Shown here: piece after piece, positions 35,021 to 42,995 of the stretch | Layout: every line of letters starts with the position of its first letter | Numbering within the stretch: the stretch's first letter is position 1 | NCBI RefSeq assembly: GCF_030127105.1 | Contig: NZ_CP126164.1 | Coordinates: 124,001-188,000 of the forward strand | Length of the DNA: 64,000 bases | Source of the DNA: Haloarcula pelagica | GTDB lineage: Archaea; Halobacteriota; Halobacteria; Halobacteriales; Haloarculaceae | Direction: 5' to 3' | Position numbers and translations under genes: made by a program | The notes under the pieces: model-generated | The model's input: the letters and a program-made list of their open reading frames with translations, nothing else | Database searches by the model: none | What the model was told of the DNA's origin: nothing

Positions 35021-35343
35021 TATTATCCGGATTATCCGTCTTATCCGACCTATCCGTGTTATCTACATTATCTCTCTGGAACAGGCAATCTTATAAAATT
35101 ATGTCAGACACAGTATTTACGGAGTGTTTAGCGTTCTAAGGGAACTTTGGCCATACCGGATTATACGGATAATACGTATGTGGGAGGACTCTGTAGCAGG
35201 GTGAAATACGGATAATCCATATAATCCAAGTAATCAAGATAATCCGTCAGCCCACATGTCGAGGACAACTTGGATTATCTGGATAATCCGTATAATCTAG
35301 TTAACATCAGTAATCCCGATTTCTGCGGATTCTCCGTACAATC
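35021..35343. repeat. array of degenerate 9-bp repeats (candidate centromere)
   Basis: Array 1 (35021-35074) has six units in tandem with consensus NNTTATCCG. Array 2 (35157-35174) has two units (CGGATTATA, CGGATAATA). Array 3 (35209-35244) has four units of CGGATAATC type, the reverse complement of array 1's GATTATCCG. Array 4 (35271-35297) has three units, and two weaker ones follow at 35326-35343. All keep exact 9-bp phasing. The clusters lie between parA and the recombinase gene, with inverted orientation either side. Likely bound by the acidic partner. Confidence 0.75.
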
Positions 35344-35369
35344 CACTTGAGGCCCAAAAAAGACGGAAT

Positions 35370-36590
35370 CTACTCAGTAGAATCTTGATTATCCGATTGT
35401 GGGGCTTCGTCGAAGGCTTCAGCAGCGAGATCAGCGAGCTCTCCGGCCTCGATATGTGAGTAGTGCTCACGGACAACCTGTTCAGAGTTGTCCAGCAGTC
35501 GGGCAGCTTCACCATGTCCGTATTTTCGGACCATTACTTCGCCAGCCGCTCGACGAGCCCCATGGGGAGCGAGATATCCGTGGGTGTCATCGTCTAATTC
35601 AATTCCCGCTCGGTCAGTGAGACGCTTCATGACGTCGCGACCGCCATGCGTCGTCATCGCGGAGGGTGCTACCCCGTACTCGGCACAGAGTTCTATCATC
35701 GAGATTTCACCTTCAGAGACCTTTTCAAGGCGTATTTCTTCTATTTCTTCGGTATCATACCCTCTCTCCAGTAGACTGTTAGAGAAGTCCTGAACGAGCG
35801 TTGAATACGAGAGCGAAGGGAAGACAGGCCAATCATCAGATGGTGGGTCCAGAATCTGATTCAACCGTTCCAGAGACGGTACAGCGGGTTCTGGAAGTGC
35901 TCGGTCATCCCACCGCTGCTTCTTCGCGAGCACCTGGAGACTGTTATCCGCAAGCGAAAGGTCGGACCATCGTAGGCCATCTCGACCACGGCGGCCGTCG
36001 TCGACGTCAGCAAGAATCTCGGCACCGCGAACACCGGAAAAGCAGAGCAAATTGACCAATGCTCGGTTTCGGCCGTCTTTGATCGCGGCTTTGCGGTCAT
36101 CACTGATAGCGTCGATCGCGTTGTGCGCCTGCTCGTCGACATATGAGAGCAACTGTTCCCGGTGCTCACGGGACCACGCCTGTTGCTCACCCGATTTTCG
36201 TCCCGTATCTTCTGGCAGCGGTTCCTTGGCCCGAGTGCGCTGGGCGGGGTTCTCTGCAAGGTGTCCTTCCCGAGCTGCCCATCCCAAGAAGCCCGAAACG
36301 TGCGCGTAGTAGTTCTTGATGGTACCTTCAGCCCAGCCCTGACGAGAGAGGTATCGAGCGTACTCACGAAGGTCAGCGACAGATAGCTCCTCAAAAGTTG
36401 CAGGAGAACCGGGCCGGCCAGAGAGAAACTCCAGGAATCGGTCTATCTCACGCTCCGCGTGTCGTCGATAGTTTCCACTCTCGCCGTCCCGCCCCTTTCC
36501 CTTGTCGAGCAAATAGTCCTCGACCACGGAGGAGATGGCGATGGCACCCGTCTCAGTATCGCCGGACCCCGTGTTTGGCTTAGATGGCAT
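35370..36590 (-). CDS. tyrosine recombinase (XerC/D-like integrase)
   Basis: A 406-residue recombinase. N-terminal SAM-like DNA-binding domain (~40-115), catalytic domain ~140-385 with Arg188 (FSGVRGAEI), a Lys near 223-224 (LAKKQRW), the box II PHGARR (His343, Arg346), His359 and the nucleophile Tyr377 (REHYSHIE). The catalytic set is complete. It is divergent from no gene. A perfect inverted repeat of recombination-site size lies 139 bp upstream of its start. It probably resolves plasmid multimers or integrates the element. Confidence 0.9.
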   Translation of the reverse strand: MPSKPNTGSGDTETGAIAISSVVEDYLLDKGKGRDGESGNYRRHAEREIDRFLEFLSGRPGSPATFEELSVADLREYARYLSRQGWAEGTIKNYYAHVSGFLGWAAREGHLAENPAQRTRAKEPLPEDTGRKSGEQQAWSREHREQLLSYVDEQAHNAIDAISDDRKAAIKDGRNRALVNLLCFSGVRGAEILADVDDGRRGRDGLRWSDLSLADNSLQVLAKKQRWDDRALPEPAVPSLERLNQILDPPSDDWPVFPSLSYSTLVQDFSNSLLERGYDTEEIEEIRLEKVSEGEISMIELCAEYGVAPSAMTTHGGRDVMKRLTDRAGIELDDDTHGYLAPHGARRAAGEVMVRKYGHGEAARLLDNSEQVVREHYSHIEAGELADLAAEAFDEAPQSDNQDSTE

Positions 36591-36728
36591 CAGTACGTCC
36601 TCCAGGAACAGCAGTGAACCGCTGCACCAGACCCGACAGAAGTGATCGGGTGATTTGATGGGGTTTACCCCAGGTTCTGGGCCGAGACATCGTGTTCGCG
36701 TTGGGGGACGGCGGCCGTCCTCAAAAAA

Positions 36729-36760
36729 GTGCTTACGTTTATTCGACTAAACGTAAGCAC
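36729..36760. other. perfect 12-bp-arm palindrome, candidate recombination site
   Basis: GTGCTTACGTTT (36729-36740) and AAACGTAAGCAC (36749-36760) are perfect complements around an 8-bp centre (ATTCGACT). Two ~11-13-bp inverted arms with a 6-8-bp spacer is the geometry of tyrosine-recombinase core sites such as dif. The rest of 36591-37069 has no gene. It also holds GGACGG-CGG-CCGTCC at 36706-36720 and is AT-rich from ~36820. An operator or hairpin function is not excluded. Confidence 0.5.
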
Positions 36761-37069
36761 CTGTGCTCAAACGAGAATAGCTTGAATTCGGGCGTTTGAA
36801 GCTTTTAAACAGTGAATTTTGGCTCAACAATCACATAATAAACTATATATCGCGATACTATTTTCTGGATCACAGGTGATCACTAGTTTCACGAACAAAC
36901 AGCAGAGAGGTGACTCCTACAGTATATTTACGACTATTTCAATAAGAAAATATATTGGGTAGAAAGGTTTCCTCGGTCAACGGCAGGCGAATACGGTTGA
37001 GAACAGCAAAATAGCGAGTTTCAGAGAGTGTTGCCACTCACCACTAAGCACACCGAGAAGGAGTATCTT

Positions 37070-39133
37070 CTAATCTGGCGGGTCCAAGCCGGCGTAATCC
37101 TTCGCTATCGTCAGGAACAGGTCAGCTGTAACCAAGGGCTTGAAGCGGAACTCAGAGTCTGCCAATAACTCCAACTTCACCAGCAGATCCACTAATCGCC
37201 AAGCATTGTACATGGTGCAGGCGTAGAGAAAATTGAAGAAGCGGTACTCAAACTTCATCGACATCGTCCGAACACGGAACCGCTTAATCTGCTTGAAGCC
37301 GTTCTCAATCCCCCACCTGTACTTGTACTTCCGAATGATTCGACTCACCATGTGAGCCTTCTCGACCTCGGAAAGGCTTTCACTGTCATCTGGTGGTTGT
37401 AGGTCCGGGTGGTTCGTCTCGAACAGCAGGTACAAGCGCGTGTCTTCATCGTTCCCCGGCAGTCTCCGCTCTTCTTCCTCCTCACGGATTTCCTCAATCA
37501 GGTCACCGAACATGCGACCGGCGCTCTCTTCATCCTCTTCGGTAGCTTCTGCGAAGTCTGAAAGCAGTCCTTCACGATACTCGTTGCTGTCCTGCGACTC
37601 GTCCTCCTGTTTTGACTCCTGTTCCTCATCATCAGAATCGTCGGCAGTCCGTTTCGCTTTCATCGCAGGCACGTACACGGATTTGCGTGCGGGCGCGTCC
37701 TGACCGGCTTCTACACCTGTTTCCGTAGATTCCTCTGTGAAGTCCGTGAGAGTTGTCCGGGCAGGGGTGTTATCGCTGCTACTGTCTTCCTCTTGCTCGA
37801 TGTGAACGAGCTTGCCCTGCCGGCGAAGGCGGGTACACGTTGCTCGTTCACTCGTATGCATCATTCCAGGATTCAGGTAGTAGACACCGCGGTCTTCGCA
37901 CACGTCCTTCACGGGGTCGTGGGCGAATTCCCGGTCCATCATGACCATCTCAATGTCGATCATGTCTGTTGCCTTCGACAGCAATTCATCGACGATAGCT
38001 GCACGAGACAGTCCACGGGAGACGGGAATTGCGTCTAGAACCAAGGGGACATCTAACCCGACAATCTGGATGCTCGCCCATTGGAAGTGCAGGTCCGGCA
38101 GGTCATCCTCATCCTTGCCTTTCTCCTTGTACCCGAGAAGCCACGTATTCGCCAGTCCGTCCTCATCGAATTCTAACTCCGTGTTTTCCCGGTACGGGTT
38201 CGATTTCGTAATATCGATACTCGCCAGGACACCTCCTACGAGTTCGGAATCTCGTCGTGCACGCTCAATGAGCGCTTCCGTCGTATCTCGGTGCATCTGC
38301 CGGGCTTCTTCCGGATTTATCTTCTGTATGTGGTGACGGTGAGTGCTTCCCGTCTGAACACGGTCGCGTGTGGTTTCGGCTGCGAAGTTCCGCGTCCCGT
38401 CTTCGGCATACATCTCCGCACGAGAACCCATGTATGCGTGACTCTCCCAAAACGCATTCTCGTGAACCTCGGCATTATCTCCTCGGGAGAGTGAGTAGTT
38501 CTCTGTCAGCATCGGCTTCGCGTGCTCCCACACTTCCCGAGTGTTGGCTATTGTCCGGTCTCGAACCGTCGAATCGTCCTGCTCGACGTCACCCGGGTCA
38601 TCCACACTCGGGTCAGGGTGAAACACTTCCTCTGGCGCGGGAACATCGTTCTCCCGCGCGACGTTCACGAGTACCTGCCCAATAGTCCAGATGACTCGCT
38701 TGTGATCGAGTTCAAGCCGGCTGTCGTTCCAGACACGCCACAGCGTCGATTTCGAGGCACAGCCATCCTCGAAGCCGAGAGACTCGACGAGTTCAGGCTC
38801 ATCCTCAAGATACTCAATAAGGTTTGTCTCGCCGCTCCAGCCTTTGACAATCCGAAGGAGATGGGCTCTTAGCAACGCTTGGGGTTCTTTCTTGTCGTGC
38901 CAGGTGGTGATGTCATATCCGAACTTCCACGGGTTGAGCGGCAGATAGCAGATCGCCTCTTCGAGGTCATTATGCTCTGAATGGGCAAACCATTCCTCGA
39001 TGAATGCAGCAGCATCCCACGCAAGCGGCCAGGGGTCATTCACCGTATCGTGGTTGTCAGAGTACGGCCACTCTCGGTGCGACGCGCTCAGCGCATCGAG
39101 CACCGCTTGTTCAGTAGCGGGGGTGGCCGTCAT
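37070..39133 (-). CDS. DDE transposase, IS4-like, with acidic insertion
   Basis: A 687-residue transposase. DDE residues: Asp in LASIDITKSNPY, Asp in VMMDREFAHD, Glu in YRWGIENGFKQIKRF, the Y-x2-R-x3-E-x6-K signature of the IS4 superfamily. Between the second Asp and the Glu lies an ~140-residue highly acidic, low-complexity insertion (EDESQDSNEYREG...EEEEERRLPGND), longer than in typical IS4 enzymes. I could not find terminal inverted repeats. The promoter carries an operator-like palindrome (39151-39167) also seen before the divergent wHTH gene. Confidence 0.85.
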   Translation of the reverse strand: MTATPATEQAVLDALSASHREWPYSDNHDTVNDPWPLAWDAAAFIEEWFAHSEHNDLEEAICYLPLNPWKFGYDITTWHDKKEPQALLRAHLLRIVKGWSGETNLIEYLEDEPELVESLGFEDGCASKSTLWRVWNDSRLELDHKRVIWTIGQVLVNVARENDVPAPEEVFHPDPSVDDPGDVEQDDSTVRDRTIANTREVWEHAKPMLTENYSLSRGDNAEVHENAFWESHAYMGSRAEMYAEDGTRNFAAETTRDRVQTGSTHRHHIQKINPEEARQMHRDTTEALIERARRDSELVGGVLASIDITKSNPYRENTELEFDEDGLANTWLLGYKEKGKDEDDLPDLHFQWASIQIVGLDVPLVLDAIPVSRGLSRAAIVDELLSKATDMIDIEMVMMDREFAHDPVKDVCEDRGVYYLNPGMMHTSERATCTRLRRQGKLVHIEQEEDSSSDNTPARTTLTDFTEESTETGVEAGQDAPARKSVYVPAMKAKRTADDSDDEEQESKQEDESQDSNEYREGLLSDFAEATEEDEESAGRMFGDLIEEIREEEEERRLPGNDEDTRLYLLFETNHPDLQPPDDSESLSEVEKAHMVSRIIRKYKYRWGIENGFKQIKRFRVRTMSMKFEYRFFNFLYACTMYNAWRLVDLLVKLELLADSEFRFKPLVTADLFLTIAKDYAGLDPPD

Positions 39134-39150
39134 GTGTCGCGTACTCTAAA

Positions 39151-39167
39151 TACTTTGATTCGAAGTA
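39151..39167. promoter_or_regulatory. palindrome TACTTTGATTCGAAGTA at the transposase promoter
   Basis: A near-perfect 17-bp palindrome ending 17 bp upstream of the transposase ATG. A related one lies at 39263-39277. Together they suggest repression of both divergent genes by one regulator, plausibly the wHTH protein. Confidence 0.5.
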
Positions 39168-39262
39168 TTAGGTCCGGGCGTGTTGTTTCCATATTTCCGG
39201 ATAGAGCTGCGTATAGGGTGGATAAACGCCCATCTCAGGCAGTAGAGTTCAATTTTCGACTG

Positions 39263-39277
39263 ACTTTGAATCAAAGT
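39263..39277. promoter_or_regulatory. palindrome ACTTTGA-A-TCAAAGT near the wHTH promoter
   Basis: A perfect 7+1+7 palindrome directly before a TATA-like AGTATAAATC (39275-39284), about 80 bp upstream of the wHTH ATG at 39356. It shares ACTTTGA and the AAGTA end with the site at 39151-39167. Confidence 0.55.
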
Positions 39278-39355
39278 ATAAATCCGAATGAAGTGCCATT
39301 CGGAAAGAGAAGGAAGTTTGACTATGACGGGGGATTGAGTTCAACAGTATCGGGC

Positions 39356-39832
39356 ATGGTAGACACGCTTAGGGAGTACTTCGAGTTGCGCGGTGGGATT
39401 GGGCTACTCGTCGTGTTGAAAGGTGATGCAAAGAGATTCAAAGACCTGGCCGACCGGCTACACATCAGCTCTTCAACGCTGACGAAACGGATTGGCGAAG
39501 CGAAAGATTACGGGCTTATAACACCCGAAATCGACAATAAGGAAACCTCTGTGAATAATCGGTATCGACTCACCGAGCGTGGGCAGTACGTAGTTACGAA
39601 GATGGAGCGGATGAACATCATTCACGCGTACCGGACGATGCTGGATATGCAGGCACAAATCGAGGACGGAAAAACCGAGTTACTGGAGTGGGTGGAACTT
39701 GATGAGACGAAAGAAGAATTGGCCAGGCAGAGCGATAGCGACCCATACGTTGACCCATTCGGCAACGATGTGACAGAGTTCTCCAACGACGATGATGATC
39801 GTGACTACGATGAGTTCATGACGGAAGAATAA
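39356..39832 (+). CDS. winged-helix regulator next to the transposase
   Basis: A 158-residue protein from the ATG at 39356. N-terminal wHTH (GIGLLVVLKGDAKRFKDLAD, then RLHISSSTLTKRIGEAKDYG, wing NNRYRLTERGQYVV) and an acidic tail rich in Asp. It is divergent from the transposase, with two related palindromes in between, so it may silence transposition. Longer upstream frames lack a good start. Confidence 0.75.
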   Translation: MVDTLREYFELRGGIGLLVVLKGDAKRFKDLADRLHISSSTLTKRIGEAKDYGLITPEIDNKETSVNNRYRLTERGQYVVTKMERMNIIHAYRTMLDMQAQIEDGKTELLEWVELDETKEELARQSDSDPYVDPFGNDVTEFSNDDDDRDYDEFMTEE

Positions 39833-39927
39833 TCCTCTAAAAGAATATGTTTCAAGTTGGATTAGCTGAACTAACCGCTCAGTAGGCCTGCGGATGTAAT
39901 GGTTCGCTCCCGAAGAACGAGCGTGAA

Positions 39928-40269
39928 TTACGGCCAGTCGGCTGGTAACTTGTCGGCATTGTCGTCCAACAACTGGAGGAGCGGTGCGATGTCGTGGAAG
40001 TTCGGTCCCCGCCGAATCGTCTCCGCCTCGGGATTCCAGTCGATATACCCCTTCTCAGCCAGTTTGGGCAGGTGAGAATGGAGCAATTGCACTTCCAGCC
40101 GTTCGGGGCCGGCTTCATCTTCAGAGACGGGCGCGAACTGGTTCCGGGTGAATTCGGTTATCTCACATGGATTGTGGTCGGAGATGGCGACGAGGATTCG
40201 TCGGCGATACGGGTTCCGTAGGGCGTCGAACATCACGTTGAGTGACGCCGAGTCGATGTTTTGCGGCAT
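39928..40269 (-). CDS. ArsR-like winged helix (DUF7344-type), copy 4
   Basis: A 113-residue protein from the ATG at 40269: LNVMFDALRNPYRRRILVAI, LLHSHLPKLAEKGYIDWN, RRGPNFHDIAPLLQLLDDNA and a LPADW end. An upstream in-frame stretch to 40509 has no start of its own and coincides with the structured element; it is rejected as coding. RNA element copy C ends 40 nt before this start. Confidence 0.8.
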   Translation of the reverse strand: MPQNIDSASLNVMFDALRNPYRRRILVAISDHNPCEITEFTRNQFAPVSEDEAGPERLEVQLLHSHLPKLAEKGYIDWNPEAETIRRGPNFHDIAPLLQLLDDNADKLPADWP

Positions 40270-40309
40270 ACTGGTGGCTCGTAGTGCGGAACGCTGAGAC
40301 TCGCTAATG

Positions 40310-40408
40310 CGTTCCGCGTGACGACCACACGAAGAAAAACGGGTGTATCTGCACGTCCGGCACACCGGTTCAAGCGCCCCTTCATCGTCAGGGACAAACG
40401 CACAGTGT
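40310..40408 (-). ncRNA. three-hairpin structured element, copy C (99 nt)
   Basis: On the minus strand: stem 1 CCCT...AGGG (40393-40378), linker GCTTGAA, stem 2 CCGG-TGTG-CCGG (40368-40357), TTTTCTT, stem 3 CGTGTGG-TCG-TCACGCG (40331-40315) with two G-U wobbles. Read on the plus strand, stem 3 would have C-A mismatches at the same positions. A TATA-like box (GTATATAAAA, plus-strand letters, 40445-40454) lies ~37 bp before its 5' end. It leads into the DUF7344-type gene at 39928-40269. Confidence 0.65.
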
Positions 40409-40596
40409 GAAACTGTTATTCCGTACAATAACTTGACACCGAGCGTATATAAAAATGGTGTAGACCAAGTGTTCTTATCCATGCTGGAAGCAGGGAACAA
40501 GTAAAACATTCATTGTCTGAACCCGGCGATAATGCGCATAAGACCCGGGATTAATCTTGAAGGAAGGTTTATTGAGATTTGTTGTCAACTCGTTCC

Positions 40597-41055
40597 ATGG
40601 ACGACGAGGATTTCGAAGGGACACAGTCGAACGCCTCGGACCATTTCATGACGGACTCAGGCAGTGACGCAAGCGGCGTACTGGAGCTCAACGAGGTGTT
40701 TGCCGCGCTCGGCCATCCACGTCGGCGGTACCTGATGTACACCCTTGTCAACGAAAGTACCGAGGAGACGCTCCCTAAGTTGGCGACCAAGATCGCTGCG
40801 TGGGAACAGGACAAGACAGTCAACGAGGTAACGGACGATGAACGCCGCCGCGTCCATGCATCGTTGTATCACTCACACATTCCGAAACTCGCGGACCTCG
40901 GCGTTCTCGAATACAAAGAGGCGGATGACATAATCGTGAAGGCACTAAACACCGAACAGGTCCAGGCAGTCCTGAACGGGGCGGGCGCAGAACTCGATAG
41001 CCGACAAGAAACGCACGCACAGCAACGAGACCCGGACACGGAGAAAGATGAATAA
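40597..41055 (+). CDS. ArsR-like winged helix (DUF7344-type), copy 5
   Basis: A 152-residue protein from the ATG at 40597 (ATG at 40648 is an alternative). A polar leader of ~30 residues precedes LNEVFAALGHPRRRYLMYTL, the longer loop NESTEETLPKLATKIAAWEQ, LYHSHIPKLADLGVLEYK and VKALNTEQVQAVL. It overlaps the next gene by 8 bp, so a DUF7344-type and a HalOD1 protein are co-expressed. Confidence 0.75.
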   Translation: MDDEDFEGTQSNASDHFMTDSGSDASGVLELNEVFAALGHPRRRYLMYTLVNESTEETLPKLATKIAAWEQDKTVNEVTDDERRRVHASLYHSHIPKLADLGVLEYKEADDIIVKALNTEQVQAVLNGAGAELDSRQETHAQQRDPDTEKDE

Positions 41056-41455
41056 CGGCCCGGGCGACGACTCTCCGTCCTCGAATGGAGACAACCAAGG
41101 GCCGAACGGAGATGTACAGCCCGAGGCATACGAGTCCGCCGAGTCCGTCGAGAACGTGGATACCGACCAGTGGGTGCAGGTCCACCAGGAACACTACGAC
41201 CGTGAATCTGATGGCGAACTTGCGACGGCACTCGCCTTTGCCATTGCGGAGGCGAAGGGCGTCGATCCGCTCAACCACACCGAGATGCCACCACTGTACG
41301 AGTTCATCGACGCCCAAGCACTCGAAGAGACATTCTTCGGTCCGTCGGGTGCTGGCACCCGACGGACCGAAGCCGGAGCCATCACGTTCATGTACGACAA
41401 CCATAAGATCGCGCTCCAGTCAGACGGCTGGATTTCCGTCTACGAACCCGGATAG
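41048..41455 (+). CDS. HalOD1 output-domain protein, copy 3
   Basis: A 135-residue protein, coupled by overlap to the DUF7344-type gene. The first ~50 residues are an acidic Asn/Asp/Glu leader. HalOD1 follows: LATALAFAIAEAKGVDPLNH, MPPLYEFIDAQALEETFF, and the end strand HKIALQSDGWISV. The pairing repeats the regulator/HalOD1 association seen in the 20-25 kb island. Confidence 0.8.
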   Translation: MNNGPGDDSPSSNGDNQGPNGDVQPEAYESAESVENVDTDQWVQVHQEHYDRESDGELATALAFAIAEAKGVDPLNHTEMPPLYEFIDAQALEETFFGPSGAGTRRTEAGAITFMYDNHKIALQSDGWISVYEPG

Positions 41456-41741
41456 CTCAAATCGGTGTGGGTCTACGAGACCTATCCTCTATATCTTGCA
41501 TGGCGTTTCTGATAGATTTCTGAGAAGTAGTCGCCCTGCACGGTAACTGAGTATCCGTACTGACCAGTCAAGATAGTAGCTGAGCCTCCTTCGGATTAAG
41601 AACCATTATAGACTCATGAAATGAGCGGAAGCTAGTGAACTCGTCCTGGATCATCTACTAATTACGGCACATCCAGCAATCAAGGCGGTAGCGAGATTCC
41701 TGAGTGTAGCACTAAGTTCACAAATCACAATTATACTAAAT

Positions 41742-42872
41742 ATGACGACTCCGGCAGATGTCGAACGCTACCGTCGCAATCGCCAAGACGAAATCGACAG
41801 TGCGACGGTCTATGCGGCGATGGCTGACGCCGAATCGCAACCACAGGTCGCAGATGTGTACCGGCGGTTGGCCGACACAGAGCGAACCCATGCGGATTTC
41901 TGGACCGAGCGGATTCGTGAAGCCGGTTCCGAGCCGGGAGACGCCAATCCATCTCGTAGAGCCAGAGTACTGGCGTGGTTAGCTCGTCATTTCGGACCGG
42001 GAATGGTACTTGGCTCGATGCAGGCCGGAGAGGCCATCGGTGGGAGTGACTATGCGACCCAACCAGAAGTCACGGGGACCGGAATGGCAGCCGACGAGCG
42101 CTCTCACGACCGTCTCCTGACGGTTATCGCGGAAACGCCCGGAAAGGGGGCACGGGGAGAGGTCCTCGCCCAGCTCGAAGGCCGCCACCGTGCGACCAGC
42201 GGCAACGCACTGCGCGCTGCAGTGCTCGGAGCGAACGACGGTCTCGTCTCCAATCTCAGTCTCGTGATGGGCGTCGCTGGTGCGGCGCTGGATTCACCGG
42301 CGATTCTAATTACGGGTCTTGCCGGACTCCTCGCTGGATCAGGGTCGATGGCGATGGGCGAGTGGCTTTCCGTCCAGAGCTCACGGGAACTGTATCAACG
42401 TCAGATTGGCATCGAGGCTGAAGAACTCGCTGAGGTTCCCGAAGAGGAGGCAGAAGAACTGGCACTCATCTACGAGGCGAAAGGACTCTCGAAAGCTCGC
42501 GCCAGAGAGATCGCTGAACAGTTGATCGCCGATGAGGAGATGGCACTTGACACACTCGCCCGTGAGGAGCTGGGCATCAACCCAGAAGAACTAGGGGGCT
42601 CAGCATGGGAAGCGGCGGCGACGTCGTTCGTGCTCTTCGCACTCGGAGCCATCGTCCCGGTACTCCCGTACTTCGTATTAACTGGGTCAATCGCCGTCGG
42701 CGTGAGTCTCGTGTTGAGTGCAGTCGCGCTGTTCGTCATCGGTGCCAGCATCACGCTTCTCACGGGACGGTCTGTGCTCTTTTCTGGACTGCGTCAGGTC
42801 GGGATTGGACTCGCTGCTGCGGTCCTTACCTACGGTGTCGGGAGCCTGATTGGCGTGACACTCGTCGGCTAA
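41742..42872 (+). CDS. VIT1/CCC1-family transporter with ferritin-like N-terminal domain
   Basis: A 376-residue protein. The N-terminal ~140 residues are ferritin/rubrerythrin-like (IDSATVYAAMADAESQPQV, RLADTERTHADFW with a Glu-x2-His pair) and the rest is a VIT1/CCC1 iron-manganese transporter (ALRAAVLGANDGLVSNLSLVM, GSGSMAMGEWLSVQSSREL, Glu-rich loop, three C-terminal membrane helices). This is the architecture of membrane-bound ferritin-like exporters that move iron out of the cytosol. It starts a plus-strand run of unrelated transport genes. Confidence 0.9.
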   Translation: MTTPADVERYRRNRQDEIDSATVYAAMADAESQPQVADVYRRLADTERTHADFWTERIREAGSEPGDANPSRRARVLAWLARHFGPGMVLGSMQAGEAIGGSDYATQPEVTGTGMAADERSHDRLLTVIAETPGKGARGEVLAQLEGRHRATSGNALRAAVLGANDGLVSNLSLVMGVAGAALDSPAILITGLAGLLAGSGSMAMGEWLSVQSSRELYQRQIGIEAEELAEVPEEEAEELALIYEAKGLSKARAREIAEQLIADEEMALDTLAREELGINPEELGGSAWEAAATSFVLFALGAIVPVLPYFVLTGSIAVGVSLVLSAVALFVIGASITLLTGRSVLFSGLRQVGIGLAAAVLTYGVGSLIGVTLVG

Positions 42873-42995
42873 TGCAGACAGACTGTCGGGTGACCGCTGG
42901 GTCGCTGGCCAATAACAAAGTCAATTCGCCACAAGATTCACTATGAACGCGAGAAGGGGCTCGGAAGAATTCACCGCGTTCGTACACCCAGTCCG

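Noticed and set aside
35021-35343. CRISPR array
   Set aside because: Units are 9 bp, degenerate and without spacers; no cas genes are present.
36706-36720. terminator hairpin GGACGG/CCGTCC
   Set aside because: No T-run on either strand after the stem and no gene ends beside it.
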